Shown here piece by piece: positions 15,216 through 23,087 of a DNA stretch of 50,173 nt. The stretch is from Bacteroidaceae bacterium (GTDB lineage: Bacteria; Bacteroidota; Bacteroidia; Bacteroidales; Bacteroidaceae), in assembly GCA_017557005.1 (NCBI GenBank), contig JAFZFZ010000069.1:1-50173 (forward strand). Reading direction: 5' to 3'. Position numbers and translations under genes: made by a program. Below the pieces are notes generated by a model. That model ran no database searches. It was not told the DNA's origin and worked only from the letters and a program-made list of their open reading frames with translations. The first letter of the stretch is position 1; each line of letters starts with the position of its first letter.

Positions 15216-16460
15216 TTATCCGAAAAAAGCGTCAGGTTGTGTCTTTGCTTTTCTTTGCCCGGTGATTTGTACGTTGTACTTGTCGATGAAATATTGCGGG
15301 TCAATCTCGTAATATTCCAAAAGAACACGCTCCAGTTCTCTCTGTTCGCCCGGGCTGAATGTGGCTGCGTTGTCCCACTCGAAAGATAGGCCTTTGACGG
15401 GGAACCCGTGCCTGATCATCAAGGGTAGCAGCTTGTCATTGACAATGCAGGCAATGAGGCGTGCATCAGCTGCAACGACGTCTTCGAATATTTCAAGGTG
15501 TGTCTCGGACTGCGACAATGAAGAGCCACTGTCAATAGTCATTGTCTGCATAAGCGTGCCCTTTGAAAGCTCGCTATTGCATCTGTCCACACGCTTGTCA
15601 TATACGTTGTATGCGTCGCCTCGGCTGCTCTCCTTAATCTCAATATCCGTGCCTTCGGGGAACAATGCCCAGAATGCGGCACCCATATTTTCAAGCGACT
15701 GCTCAATACGGCTGCGCTCTTTGGCGTCTTGTGTGTTTGTGCGTGCCACACGCATAGGCGCGCCGAAGATCTCGCCAAACATATCCCAGAATGCGAGCAT
15801 ATTCTTTTTGCTGATACATGCGGGCGCGCATTTCAGGAGCAACCCTAAATCGCGGGGCTTGCCTACCTCGACACACCAGTTGGCAAAGTCGCCCTCGCGG
15901 TATGTTATGCCATCCTTTGGATCATCCGAAGCTTCGCGCAGGATAACGCCAAACTCGGGACAAACGTGCTTTCGAGGTACGAGCTCAACCCCAGTGAAGC
16001 GTAAGCCGTAATCGTCGGTAATGATGTCGCCCAACTGGATGAGGCTATGTCCCCAAAATCGACTATCAAGAGCAAGATCCATGAAATCGAAGAACCACTC
16101 CTTTTTCAGTAGCGCTGTTGCTTCCTCATTCTCTTTGCCATCTTTACCCACCAAGCGAAACTCTTTTTGTAGGGTCTTACCTTTTCGTTGGCCGATACAT
16201 CCGGTTAGATGTAGATCGACGAGGCAATCGGAATAAATATCGTAGAGAATACCGCGTTTGGGAGTATCTATACTGATAGCCATCTGCCAGGCTTGACGCC
16301 AGGTGTCGATGTCTTTTTTTGTAAGGCTATCGGTTTGCTGCATGAGTTGAGCGGTCATCTTTATACCTTGGCGGCTCTTTGCAAATTGCATGAGTCGGGC
16401 CATTTCTGAACTCATAGCCGGTTTCCCGAAGATTTGTTTGATGTTGTTTATTAAATTCAT
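15216..16460 (-). CDS. Portal protein (Mu gp29-like, DUF935)
   Basis: A 414-residue portal protein forming the ring through which DNA enters the head. The order matches DUF935: DTWRQAWQMAISIDTPKRGILYDIY near residue 55-80, FGHS-like WGHSLIQLGDI, LVPRKHV, FGAPMRVART, then the C-terminal FEWDNAATFSPGEQ. It is upstream of the MuF gene in the leftward operon, the usual portal-MuF pairing, and somewhat shorter than Mu gp29. Confidence 0.88.
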   Translation of the reverse strand: MNLINNIKQIFGKPAMSSEMARLMQFAKSRQGIKMTAQLMQQTDSLTKKDIDTWRQAWQMAISIDTPKRGILYDIYSDCLVDLHLTGCIGQRKGKTLQKEFRLVGKDGKENEEATALLKKEWFFDFMDLALDSRFWGHSLIQLGDIITDDYGLRFTGVELVPRKHVCPEFGVILREASDDPKDGITYREGDFANWCVEVGKPRDLGLLLKCAPACISKKNMLAFWDMFGEIFGAPMRVARTNTQDAKERSRIEQSLENMGAAFWALFPEGTDIEIKESSRGDAYNVYDKRVDRCNSELSKGTLMQTMTIDSGSSLSQSETHLEIFEDVVAADARLIACIVNDKLLPLMIRHGFPVKGLSFEWDNAATFSPGEQRELERVLLEYYEIDPQYFIDKYNVQITGQRKAKTQPDAFFG

Positions 16461-16494
16461 TCTGAATGCTGCTTAAATACCGTTTAATTTGCTT

Positions 16495-16914
16495 TCAATA
16501 GTGATACTTATTTGGTGGCATGGAACCAAATCGCACAGGGTTGTGCATGTCTGTATCACCATCCTCACTGATATACGTAGGTAGGTCGGGAGAGGCTTTA
16601 GATGACTGTACATCGCGCAACCATTTGATGCTGTCGTTGTATAGGCATTCGCGTCGATCATGCCCCATTGATTGAGGCAATCGGTGTATCATGAGCCATA
16701 ACGTTATGTTCACTGCACATTGCACTAACATGGCATTGCGTTCCTCCCCCTCTGCGGCAAAGGCTCGCTCCATATCGTAGCGCTGGCGTGTGTAGCTGCT
16801 GATTTGCTCCATGGCTGCACGCTCTGCAGTCTGTCGGTCCTCGGTGAGAGCAGACAACTGCTCCATCTCAAACTCTGAGCATACGCTGAGATAGTCTTCT
16901 ACAGTTAAAAACAT
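16495..16914 (-). CDS. Head-completion protein (Mu gp36-like, DUF1320)
   Basis: A 139-residue protein. The start MFLTVEDYLSVC at 16914, 5 bases after the previous stop, is preferred to a start 8 residues earlier that would overlap that gene. N-terminal FLTVEDYLSV, a helix with RAAMEQISSYTRQRYD, and LVQCAVNITLWLMIHRLP are typical of DUF1320 head-tail connectors. It lies between the terminase and portal genes. Confidence 0.7.
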   Translation of the reverse strand: MFLTVEDYLSVCSEFEMEQLSALTEDRQTAERAAMEQISSYTRQRYDMERAFAAEGEERNAMLVQCAVNITLWLMIHRLPQSMGHDRRECLYNDSIKWLRDVQSSKASPDLPTYISEDGDTDMHNPVRFGSMPPNKYHY

Positions 16915-16918
16915 AGGC

Positions 16919-17161
16919 TTATCGTTTAGGGTATGCAATATAGATGGCTATTTTAGTTGCTGTCTCTGCCGTAAAATCCTTAGAAAATCGCTGTCGCTTG
17001 ATCATCTTCTTAATGCCTTGCATGGATACTGCAATGGGCTTGCCATTGAAGACTAGGACGAGATACTTTTTACCATGCAGATTTGCATTTTTTTGTGCTT
17101 TTCTGATTGCTCTTCTCTTACGCCAATCGAATAGCAGTGCTTTGAAATACTTCTTTACCAT
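16919..17161 (-). CDS. Small basic phage protein
   Basis: An 80-residue, strongly basic protein (WRKRRAIRKAQKNANLHGKKY, then VLVFNGKPIAVSMQGIKKM). It overlaps the 3' end of the terminase gene by 7 bases. No function is recognised. It may be a head accessory, judging only by its place in the packaging cluster. Confidence 0.55.
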   Translation of the reverse strand: MVKKYFKALLFDWRKRRAIRKAQKNANLHGKKYLVLVFNGKPIAVSMQGIKKMIKRQRFSKDFTAETATKIAIYIAYPKR

Positions 17162-18699
17162 AATATGTTTTTTGCATTATTCCGTCTGCCGAATGACGGG
17201 GTGAAACTATTAACCCTTGTATGCTTTTGCAGATACCATATAGCACCTTCATCGGCGTCGGGTGCGTCGTCATGGCCTCGCATACCTTTCTCGAAGGCTA
17301 GCGTCTGGTCGATACCTGCAAGCATGTCGGGGTCGTTCTTTTCGGCTTCATTATATGTCACAAAACCACGTTCCCACAATGGACTTATGGCTTCAACACG
17401 CTGGAACTTGTCCGGTTTTTTTCGCTTGTCGCCGCTGATGGGAAGTTGGTAACCTCGCAAGTCTCCCTCACGGCGGAACTCATCAAGAATGGTGTCCTGC
17501 ATGAAGTTTGCCTCCATATACCACTTAATGGCAATATTCTGCTGTAATGACCATTCGTATAGATCGTAAAGCCACCGCACCATCTCGGCAACGCTGCACT
17601 GCCTCACAAAGGCTTTTATATGCCATAGTTGTGAGCCAATCTTACCCCAAAGCTTTGCTGCTTTATAGTCGTTCTTTGTGGTCCCTTTGAAAGAGGGGTC
17701 GATGTACAAGATAAGTTCCTCGAACTTTTGAAGGCTGGGAAGCTTACCCCATTTTATCCAATCTTGTCGGAATACAGCACCCTCGGTGATGGGGTTGTTC
17801 ATGTATTCCTTTTGGAATGATCTATACCCCTGGAATCGCTCAATCGCTTTAACCTCATCAGGGGTCCATTTGGCGGCCCATGAAACATTGCCGTTCTTAT
17901 CCCAGATATTCACCTGTGAGACGTGCACCCCGTCGGTTGCAGCGATGTTTGCCAACACGCTATTCTTGGCTATGAGGTTACCTACCATGATGAAGCGTCC
18001 ACGTCCGCCATCGAGAGCACCGAAAAGCGCCTCTTTGACCCAATTGGTGAGGCGTGTTACACGTGCAGGGCTTTCGCAAAGTTCGTCGTCATCAAGGTCG
18101 TCAATGACAATGTAGTCCGGGCGGTGGCTTCGGTAACGGAGGCCACGCGGCGACTGCCCACGACCACGTGCGAAGAATGCTGTGCCGTCTTTGGTTACGA
18201 ACTCGCCATCTTCCCATGATCCATTGTTGTATTGCTGACCGAAATCGTGGATGTATCGTTGGTTGAATTGTAGTTCTGCTTGAATATCGGCTAGTAGTGT
18301 ATTGGCGTTATCCTCACTCTTACCCACCAGCACCATAACGTTGAGTTGCTTTACATCCTGGCATTTCAGCCATAGGGGTATGAAAATATCAAGGTGCGTA
18401 GATTTTGCGGCACCTCGATGCCATTTGAACACCGCTTTCAGGTTGCGTTCGTTCTTTACCTTATTGGCAGCTTTGATATGGAAGTCGGCACAAGGCGTTG
18501 TTTTGCCTGTTTCGGGATTGATGGTGTAGTGAGGGAAATAATATGACACAAAGGCAGCATAATCCGTCCGCACCTTCTTAATGCGTGCGAGTTTTTCCTT
18601 ATCGGTTTCGGCTACGTTTATCGTCGTAGAGTTCTGCACTGTCTCGCAGTGCTTTTTCCATAATTCGAGGGTTTCATTTATGTTTGCCTTTGTTGCCAT
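17155..18699 (-). CDS. Terminase large subunit
   Basis: A 514-residue DNA-packaging motor. The ATPase domain has a Walker-A-like WHRGAAKST (93-101) and Walker B YIVIDDLDDDE (Asp200-Asp201). The C-terminal nuclease domain begins with ILYIDPSFKGT (about 312-322) and has DAPDADEGAIW near the end. Length matches Mu-type TerL (gp28). In Mu-like phages it packages by headful cutting in host DNA next to the integrated prophage. It follows the small-subunit gene in the leftward operon. Confidence 0.9.
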   Translation of the reverse strand: MATKANINETLELWKKHCETVQNSTTINVAETDKEKLARIKKVRTDYAAFVSYYFPHYTINPETGKTTPCADFHIKAANKVKNERNLKAVFKWHRGAAKSTHLDIFIPLWLKCQDVKQLNVMVLVGKSEDNANTLLADIQAELQFNQRYIHDFGQQYNNGSWEDGEFVTKDGTAFFARGRGQSPRGLRYRSHRPDYIVIDDLDDDELCESPARVTRLTNWVKEALFGALDGGRGRFIMVGNLIAKNSVLANIAATDGVHVSQVNIWDKNGNVSWAAKWTPDEVKAIERFQGYRSFQKEYMNNPITEGAVFRQDWIKWGKLPSLQKFEELILYIDPSFKGTTKNDYKAAKLWGKIGSQLWHIKAFVRQCSVAEMVRWLYDLYEWSLQQNIAIKWYMEANFMQDTILDEFRREGDLRGYQLPISGDKRKKPDKFQRVEAISPLWERGFVTYNEAEKNDPDMLAGIDQTLAFEKGMRGHDDAPDADEGAIWYLQKHTRVNSFTPSFGRRNNAKNILW

Positions 18700-18719
18700 A
18701 ATTAAATTCGTTTTTCGCG

Positions 18720-19196
18720 CTAATTGAACTTGCTTTGTAGCAGTTCAGTGATGTATAAGTCGTGATATTTGTTGATCGTGCGCAGTAGCTCTGGTGTTAC
18801 CTCATCGTCAAACGACATGCGGAATTGTAGCCACTTGCTGAATGCCATGAATACTTCCACGACATCGACGATACTTGCTTTTTTGTCTAGTCTTTCGATT
18901 GTGGTGGAAAGCTTTGCCAGCTTATCTCCTAATCCGTTTATTGCATCCGGGTCCTCACTCTCGTTAACCTGATCAATTAATTTGTTAATGGTGAGCAATA
19001 GTTTGTTGACTAGTTCGGGGCGTGTGATATTGGATGCAGCACGTTGCTCTTGCCAACCGCATTCGTTGACCCATTTAGTAATTGTCTGTGCTGATACGCC
19101 TGTCTTGTCTGCAATAACCTTTTGCTGTTCACCTTGCATGAAGAGCAAACGCGCAAACTCCTTTTTCTCTTCGAGTTCCTTTTTTGTCTTTTTCAT
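18720..19196 (-). CDS. Terminase small subunit-like HTH protein
   Basis: A 158-residue protein. The N-terminal HTH (residues about 10-50, QKVIADKTGVSAQTITKWVNECGW) is of the type seen in small terminases (Mu gp27/DUF1804 role). Two helical segments for oligomerisation follow. It is the first gene of the leftward head operon, 20 bases ahead of TerL, and would recognise phage DNA for packaging. Confidence 0.75.
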   Translation of the reverse strand: MKKTKKELEEKKEFARLLFMQGEQQKVIADKTGVSAQTITKWVNECGWQEQRAASNITRPELVNKLLLTINKLIDQVNESEDPDAINGLGDKLAKLSTTIERLDKKASIVDVVEVFMAFSKWLQFRMSFDDEVTPELLRTINKYHDLYITELLQSKFN

Positions 19197-19245
19197 TCAT
19201 AATATATGTTACTAATAACAGCCCATACAGGGGCTTAAAACCTCT

Positions 19246-19254
19246 GCAAATTTC
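19246..19254 (-). promoter_or_regulatory. GAAATTTGC motif, leftward late promoter candidate
   Basis: GAAATTTGC on the minus strand, about 50 bases before the terminase operon. The identical 9-mer appears in the other orientation at 19328-19336 before the rightward operon. The pair could be the core of divergent late promoters used by a phage activator. Confidence 0.35.
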
Positions 19255-19274
19255 TTGTATTTATCGTGTGCCAT

Positions 19275-19307
19275 AAAAAAGAGTGTCAAACTTTTACACT
19301 CTTTTTT
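19275..19307. terminator. Bidirectional terminator-like hairpin between divergent late operons
   Basis: A perfect 12-bp stem AAAAAAGAGTGT / ACACTCTTTTTT with a 9-base loop and T runs on both strands. It would insulate the leftward head operon from the rightward tRNA/capsid operon. Confidence 0.75.
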
Positions 19308-19327
19308 GGAGGGTATTGCAAATAGTG

Positions 19328-19336
19328 GAAATTTGC
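19328..19336 (+). promoter_or_regulatory. GAAATTTGC motif, rightward late promoter candidate
   Basis: The same 9-mer as at 19246-19254 on the other strand, 10 bases upstream of the tRNA. It ends in TTTG as Bacteroidales -7 boxes do, but lacks the TA. Confidence 0.35.
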
Positions 19337-19345
19337 GTTGAATAT

Positions 19346-19418
19346 CGCGGGATGGAGCAGAGGTAGCTCGTGAGGTTCATTCCCTTAAGGTCGGCGGTTC
19401 GAATCCGTCTCCCGCAAC
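19346..19418 (+). tRNA. Initiator-like tRNA-Met (CAT anticodon)
   Basis: A full cloverleaf can be drawn. Acceptor is CGCGGGA / TCCCGCA with an unpaired C1-A72, the hallmark of bacterial initiator tRNA. D arm is GAGC / GCTC with a short 7-base loop; anticodon stem TGAGG / CCTTA has one G-T pair; the loop TTCATTC gives anticodon CAT; T arm is GGCGG-TTCGAAT-CCGTC. CCA is not encoded. The base after the anticodon is T, where purines are usual, and the D loop is short. It opens the rightward structural operon inside the prophage. Confidence 0.8.
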
Positions 19419-19423
19419 AAAAC

Positions 19424-19467
19424 CAATGGTGGGGCCCGAAAGCCTGACGAGGTCGTAGGGCCATTGA
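19424..19467 (+). other. Inverted repeat between tRNA and protease gene
   Basis: CAATGG (about 19424) and CCATTG (about 19462) pair at the base of a structure whose arms are further GC-rich (GGGGCCC and AGGGCC). It lies just after the tRNA and 17 bases before the protease start, so it could end the tRNA precursor or affect translation. Confidence 0.45.
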
Positions 19468-19483
19468 ATTTAAAATTTCATAA

Positions 19484-20458
19484 ATGGCAAAAGAAGTAAT
19501 CATAAGCACAAGCGGCTTGAACTGTTATGGTAGTCGTGTGCTTACGTCGGGTATAGACCTGACACAGTATGAGAAAAACCCCGTCCTGCTGTGGATGCAC
19601 CGCCGTAGTTATAACGGCAAGGACATGCCCATCGGTAGAATGGAAAATCTGCGTATTGATGGGGACCGACTAATTGGAACCCCTGTATTTGATGAGAATG
19701 ATGAGTTTGCAAAGCAAATCGCGAGCAAATGGGAGAATGGCTTTCTACGCATGGCCTCAGCTGGTATTGAAGTCATTGAGACAAGCGATGCTCCAGAACA
19801 TTTGCTACATGGTCAGACGCGTGCAACCATTACCCGATGCAAATTGGAAGAGGTGAGCATCGTGGATATAGGTGGAAATGATGAAGCCCTGCAGCTATAT
19901 GGCACAGACGGAAAACTGATGCAGCTTGCATCAGGCCAAGAATGCGATCATCTTCCCCTATTACTTAACAGAGAACCCGCAGAGGGAGCAGATCCCGAAG
20001 CATCATTTATTAATCAAAACAAAAACAACTGTATGAACAAAGAAATTTTGCAGCTGCTCGGCTTGTCGGAGACAGCCAGTGAGCAGGAAGCAGTGAACGC
20101 GTTGCGTTTGCTGAAGGGAAAGGCGGACCAGGCTGAAAGTCTCCAGCTCGCCAGCATTAACGCTCTTGTTGACGGTGCGGTATCGGACAAACGTATCACA
20201 GCGGACAAAAAGGAGCATTTTGTAAACCTTGGTAAGTCGGTGGGTATTGAATCCCTACGTACGACTTTGGAATTGATGCACCCACAGCACAAGCCAACCG
20301 AGGTTATCAACCAAGCGACCGACAAAGTCACAGAAGGTGCGCATAAGACTTATGCGAAGCTTTCCGAGGTGCCGGCTGATGCAATTCCTTCCCTCAAAGA
20401 GAGTAATCCCACCGAGTATGCACGCCTCTATAAGGCTGAGTACGGTGTTGAAGTCTAA
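19484..20458 (+). CDS. Prohead protease fused to scaffold
   Basis: A 324-residue protein. The N-terminal ~145 residues follow the prohead protease (HK97/Mu I-like) pattern: NPVLLWMHRR (catalytic His candidate), IGRMENLRIDGDRLIGTPVF, then LEEVSIVDIGGN (Ser in EVSIVD). The C-terminal part from about residue 184 is a helical, Glu/Lys/Ala-rich scaffold. An internal in-frame ATG at 20033 (MNKEILQLLG), preceded by an A-rich stretch, could give the scaffold alone, as gene Z lies inside gene I in Mu. The capsid gene follows after 22 bases. Confidence 0.85.
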   Translation: MAKEVIISTSGLNCYGSRVLTSGIDLTQYEKNPVLLWMHRRSYNGKDMPIGRMENLRIDGDRLIGTPVFDENDEFAKQIASKWENGFLRMASAGIEVIETSDAPEHLLHGQTRATITRCKLEEVSIVDIGGNDEALQLYGTDGKLMQLASGQECDHLPLLLNREPAEGADPEASFINQNKNNCMNKEILQLLGLSETASEQEAVNALRLLKGKADQAESLQLASINALVDGAVSDKRITADKKEHFVNLGKSVGIESLRTTLELMHPQHKPTEVINQATDKVTEGAHKTYAKLSEVPADAIPSLKESNPTEYARLYKAEYGVEV

Positions 20459-20480
20459 TTTAAACACTATTTAAACAGAA
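20459..20480 (+). repeat. TTTAAACA direct repeat before the capsid gene
   Basis: TTTAAACA occurs twice with a 3-base spacer directly ahead of the capsid ATG. Related TTAAACAG motifs occur at 11204, 27899, 27921 and 38990. They may be a shared regulatory site. Confidence 0.45.
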
Positions 20481-21557
20481 ATGAAACGTATTTTTTTGGC
20501 TTGTTTAAGCCTTGTTTGCGCTGTTGCTTTTAATAGCGTATTCGGTGCAACCATTGCAACCGTTGTTGGTGCAACTCCCGTCCTCGGTGCAGTTGCTGGT
20601 AATGTACTCTCATTCATGGGAGGCAACTTTATCCCTGCAGGTGTGTTACCTGCTGGCGTCTTTACCGAGATCTGGACAGGCGAAATGATTAAGGCATTCC
20701 GTACTGCTGCGGAAAATCTGGGTTGGTATGACCGAATTAAGAGTTATGACCAATATGTGAACAATGACGTTATTCACTTTACCGAATTGGGTGGTGACCC
20801 TACCGTGCTCGTGAATAACAAGACTTATCCGTTGAATATTGAAACTTTGGAGGATGCGGATAAACCTATCTCATTGGATTACTTCGATACAACTGCAACC
20901 CCTGTAACCGATGACGAGTTGCACGCTTGCAGCTACGACAAGATGGCGAGTGTACAGGAACGACACAGAGACGCGTTGCGTGAAAAGATTCATGAAAAGG
21001 CGATCCACGCCATCGCCCCCAGTGCTAATACAGACGATACCCCCGTATTGCTCACCTCTGGAGAGGCTGTCACTGAAGGTGCACGCAAAAGAATGACCTT
21101 TGCGGACATCCTTGCAGCAAAAGCAGCGTGTGACAAGATGAAGATGCCTAAGAATGACCGCATCCTTGTGCTCTGCAGTGACCATATCAACGACTTGTTG
21201 GCAACAGAGCAGAAGTTTAAAGATCATTACAACATCAATCAGACTGATGGCAAGATTGCACGTTTGTTTGGTTTCGACATTTACGAGTATGATGGCACAC
21301 CTTACTATAAGGTTTCCGGTAAATCTAAACTTGCGTGGGGCGCTGTTCCTTCAAGTACTACCGACCGCCAAGCTTCGGTGTTCTACTACAACGGTCGTAT
21401 GATGAAAGCAAACGGTTCTGTGCAGTTCTACCACAGTGCTGCTAAAAACGACACATTATACCATCGCAACCTCGTAAACTTCCGTAAGTGGGGTATTTGC
21501 TTGCCTCTGAAGGTAGAAAAGAGCGTTGGTGCTATCGTGAGTGCGTTGAACGCTTAA
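20481..21557 (+). CDS. Major capsid protein with signal-peptide-like N-terminus
   Basis: A 358-residue protein in the position of the major capsid, after protease/scaffold. It has the typical late-domain layout: FTEIWTGEMIKAFR (about 61-74), a stretch with NNDVIHFTELGGDPTVLVNN, then RILVLCSDHINDLL and a C-terminal beta-rich end with YHRNLVNFRKWGI. Unusually, residues 1-23 (MKRIFLACLSLVCAVAFNSV) read like a secretion signal, followed by a second hydrophobic stretch to about 48. The protease may remove this segment, or it may contact the membrane during assembly. Confidence 0.8.
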   Translation: MKRIFLACLSLVCAVAFNSVFGATIATVVGATPVLGAVAGNVLSFMGGNFIPAGVLPAGVFTEIWTGEMIKAFRTAAENLGWYDRIKSYDQYVNNDVIHFTELGGDPTVLVNNKTYPLNIETLEDADKPISLDYFDTTATPVTDDELHACSYDKMASVQERHRDALREKIHEKAIHAIAPSANTDDTPVLLTSGEAVTEGARKRMTFADILAAKAACDKMKMPKNDRILVLCSDHINDLLATEQKFKDHYNINQTDGKIARLFGFDIYEYDGTPYYKVSGKSKLAWGAVPSSTTDRQASVFYYNGRMMKANGSVQFYHSAAKNDTLYHRNLVNFRKWGICLPLKVEKSVGAIVSALNA

Positions 21558-21569
21558 AAACCATAACCG

Positions 21570-22037
21570 ATGGCAAAGAAATTGGAATATCTTGTAATCC
21601 ATTGTACTGCCACCCCAGAGGGGCGTGAGGTCAGTGCAGCCGACATCAGGCGCTGGCACACCTCACCCCCCCCTATGGGTCGTGGATGGAAGCAAGTGGG
21701 ATATACTGATCTTTTCCATCTTGATGGTAGCATTGAGCGTTTGGTATCAAACAACGAAGACGCTAATGTTGACCCTTGGGAAATAACAAACGGAGCGGCA
21801 GGTTATAACGGCATAAGCAGACATATCGTTTACGCTGGCGGTGTAGATGTAAACAATATTGATAGAGAAAAGGACACCCGCACACCTGCACAACGTGAAG
21901 CTATGAAACGCTATGTCTTGGATTTTCATCGTAAGCATCCATCGGTTAAAATCGTTGGGCATTGCCAACTTGCGAAGAAAGCCTGCCCCTCGTTTGATGT
22001 TCCCAAGTGGCTTCAAAGCATCGGAATAAAACAATAA
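21570..22037 (+). CDS. Endolysin, N-acetylmuramoyl-L-alanine amidase
   Basis: A 155-residue amidase_2 (T7 lysozyme-type) enzyme cutting the bond between muramic acid and L-Ala in peptidoglycan. The zinc ligands appear as His11 (IHCTATP), His131 (VGHCQL) and Cys139 (KACPSFDVP); the central ISRHIVYAGG strand is also typical. No signal peptide, so it needs a holin. It begins the lysis cassette, followed by the membrane protein at 22045 and the spanin at 22298. Confidence 0.92.
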   Translation: MAKKLEYLVIHCTATPEGREVSAADIRRWHTSPPPMGRGWKQVGYTDLFHLDGSIERLVSNNEDANVDPWEITNGAAGYNGISRHIVYAGGVDVNNIDREKDTRTPAQREAMKRYVLDFHRKHPSVKIVGHCQLAKKACPSFDVPKWLQSIGIKQ

Positions 22038-22044
22038 ATCATGA

Positions 22045-22428
22045 ATGAGTGGAGAAATAACGACCATAATAGTGTCTGCTATTGTCGCTGCTATTTCAGC
22101 CCCTATGGGTGCCTGGATAAACAGTAAGGTGCTGCGACAAAAATACGACATTGAAATCGGCAAACTGCGTGCCGAGATGGAAGAAAAGCTATCTACGGTA
22201 AAAAAGAGTGAGCTGGACAATGTGCGTGAAGCTAGCCAGATATTGATGGAGAATATCGTTAAGCCACTCAAAACTGAAATTCAATCATTGCGTAGAGATG
22301 TTAACAAATTCAGTAAAGCTGTTGAAAAAATCCCGTCTTGCCCTATGGCTGACAAGTGCCCTGTTTCTCGTGAGCTGCTTATCACTGAAGCAGCAGACGC
22401 AGACAGAGACGGACAGCGTGGTAAATAA
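22045..22428 (+). CDS. Membrane-anchored coiled-coil protein, putative holin
   Basis: A 127-residue protein with one N-terminal membrane segment (about residues 6-27, TTIIVSAIVAAISAPMGAW) followed by a long charged coiled coil (about 38-95) and a short Cys-containing tail. It is next to the endolysin and its 3' end overlaps the spanin gene by 131 bases in another frame. Position suggests a holin, though the long coiled coil is atypical; it could instead be a lysis regulator. Confidence 0.6.
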   Translation: MSGEITTIIVSAIVAAISAPMGAWINSKVLRQKYDIEIGKLRAEMEEKLSTVKKSELDNVREASQILMENIVKPLKTEIQSLRRDVNKFSKAVEKIPSCPMADKCPVSRELLITEAADADRDGQRGK

Positions 22429-22834
22429 GGATATTCAGATCGAGGAGGATAGTTTTGCCCTACTTGAAGTGGAGCAGAATGCCGAACGCCTGCTCAACTA
22501 CGTGGAAGAGTCCGAAACAACACTGATATTTTTTGACACCTCAAAGCCTGCCGATGAGAATACCGGGCTGCCACCTGTTAAAGCTATCGCTCAACAGAAG
22601 GTAAAGCGAGAGGAGCAACAACAAGAGACCGAACAAAAGCAAACGCTATGTGAAACAGAGCAGAGAACGACAACCACAGACAGAACAGTGGAAGAAACAT
22701 CCACCGAAGTAGAGGTGGACCATAAGCACACATGGTGGGAAGTGTTTAAGCAACGTTTAATGTATATTTTGCTGGTAATCGTGACGGCTTTAATCCTCTG
22801 GGCAATCTATAAACTTATAAAAATCTTTAAATAA
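22298..22834 (+). CDS. One-piece spanin (u-spanin) candidate lipoprotein
   Basis: A 178-residue protein with both membrane anchors. The N-terminal lipoprotein signal is KKSRLALWLTSALFLVSC with lipobox cysteine Cys27. The C-terminal transmembrane helix is at about 153-172 (LMYILLVIVTALILWAIYK). A charged Glu/Gln/Lys/Thr-rich periplasmic segment lies between. This is the topology of u-spanins such as T1 gp11, which bridge outer and inner membrane and fuse them in the last step of lysis. It overlaps the 3' part of the putative holin gene in a different frame, and its stop overlaps the next start (TAATG). Confidence 0.75.
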   Translation: MLTNSVKLLKKSRLALWLTSALFLVSCLSLKQQTQTETDSVVNKDIQIEEDSFALLEVEQNAERLLNYVEESETTLIFFDTSKPADENTGLPPVKAIAQQKVKREEQQQETEQKQTLCETEQRTTTTDRTVEETSTEVEVDHKHTWWEVFKQRLMYILLVIVTALILWAIYKLIKIFK

Positions 22835-23082
22835 TGGGAAAGAAGAATAATGCTGCTGAGGCGAATGCCACAGTAGAAAACGAAAAGAAAAACGACAATG
22901 CTGTTGCTGAGAAAGAAACCGGTGACAACATGTTGGAAAAGGTTGGTAAAGCAGCAATCAAAGAACATGGTCTGAAGGAGGCCTTTGTTACCGCTGATGG
23001 CGTTGTGTTCCGCACCGAAAACGATGCAAAGAACTATGCTCTGAACCTGAAGAATAGAAGTATCTTAAACGTTAAGAAGTAA
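22834..23082 (+). CDS. Small structural-region protein
   Basis: An 82-residue protein. The N-terminal half is Ala/Asn/Glu/Lys-rich and likely disordered; the C-terminal half (EAFVTADGVVFRTENDAKNYAL) forms a short module that recurs in phage head-tail junction genes. It overlaps the spanin stop by one base and precedes the sheath gene by 5. Function unknown. Confidence 0.6.
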   Translation: MGKKNNAAEANATVENEKKNDNAVAEKETGDNMLEKVGKAAIKEHGLKEAFVTADGVVFRTENDAKNYALNLKNRSILNVKK

Positions 23083-23087
23083 CGACA

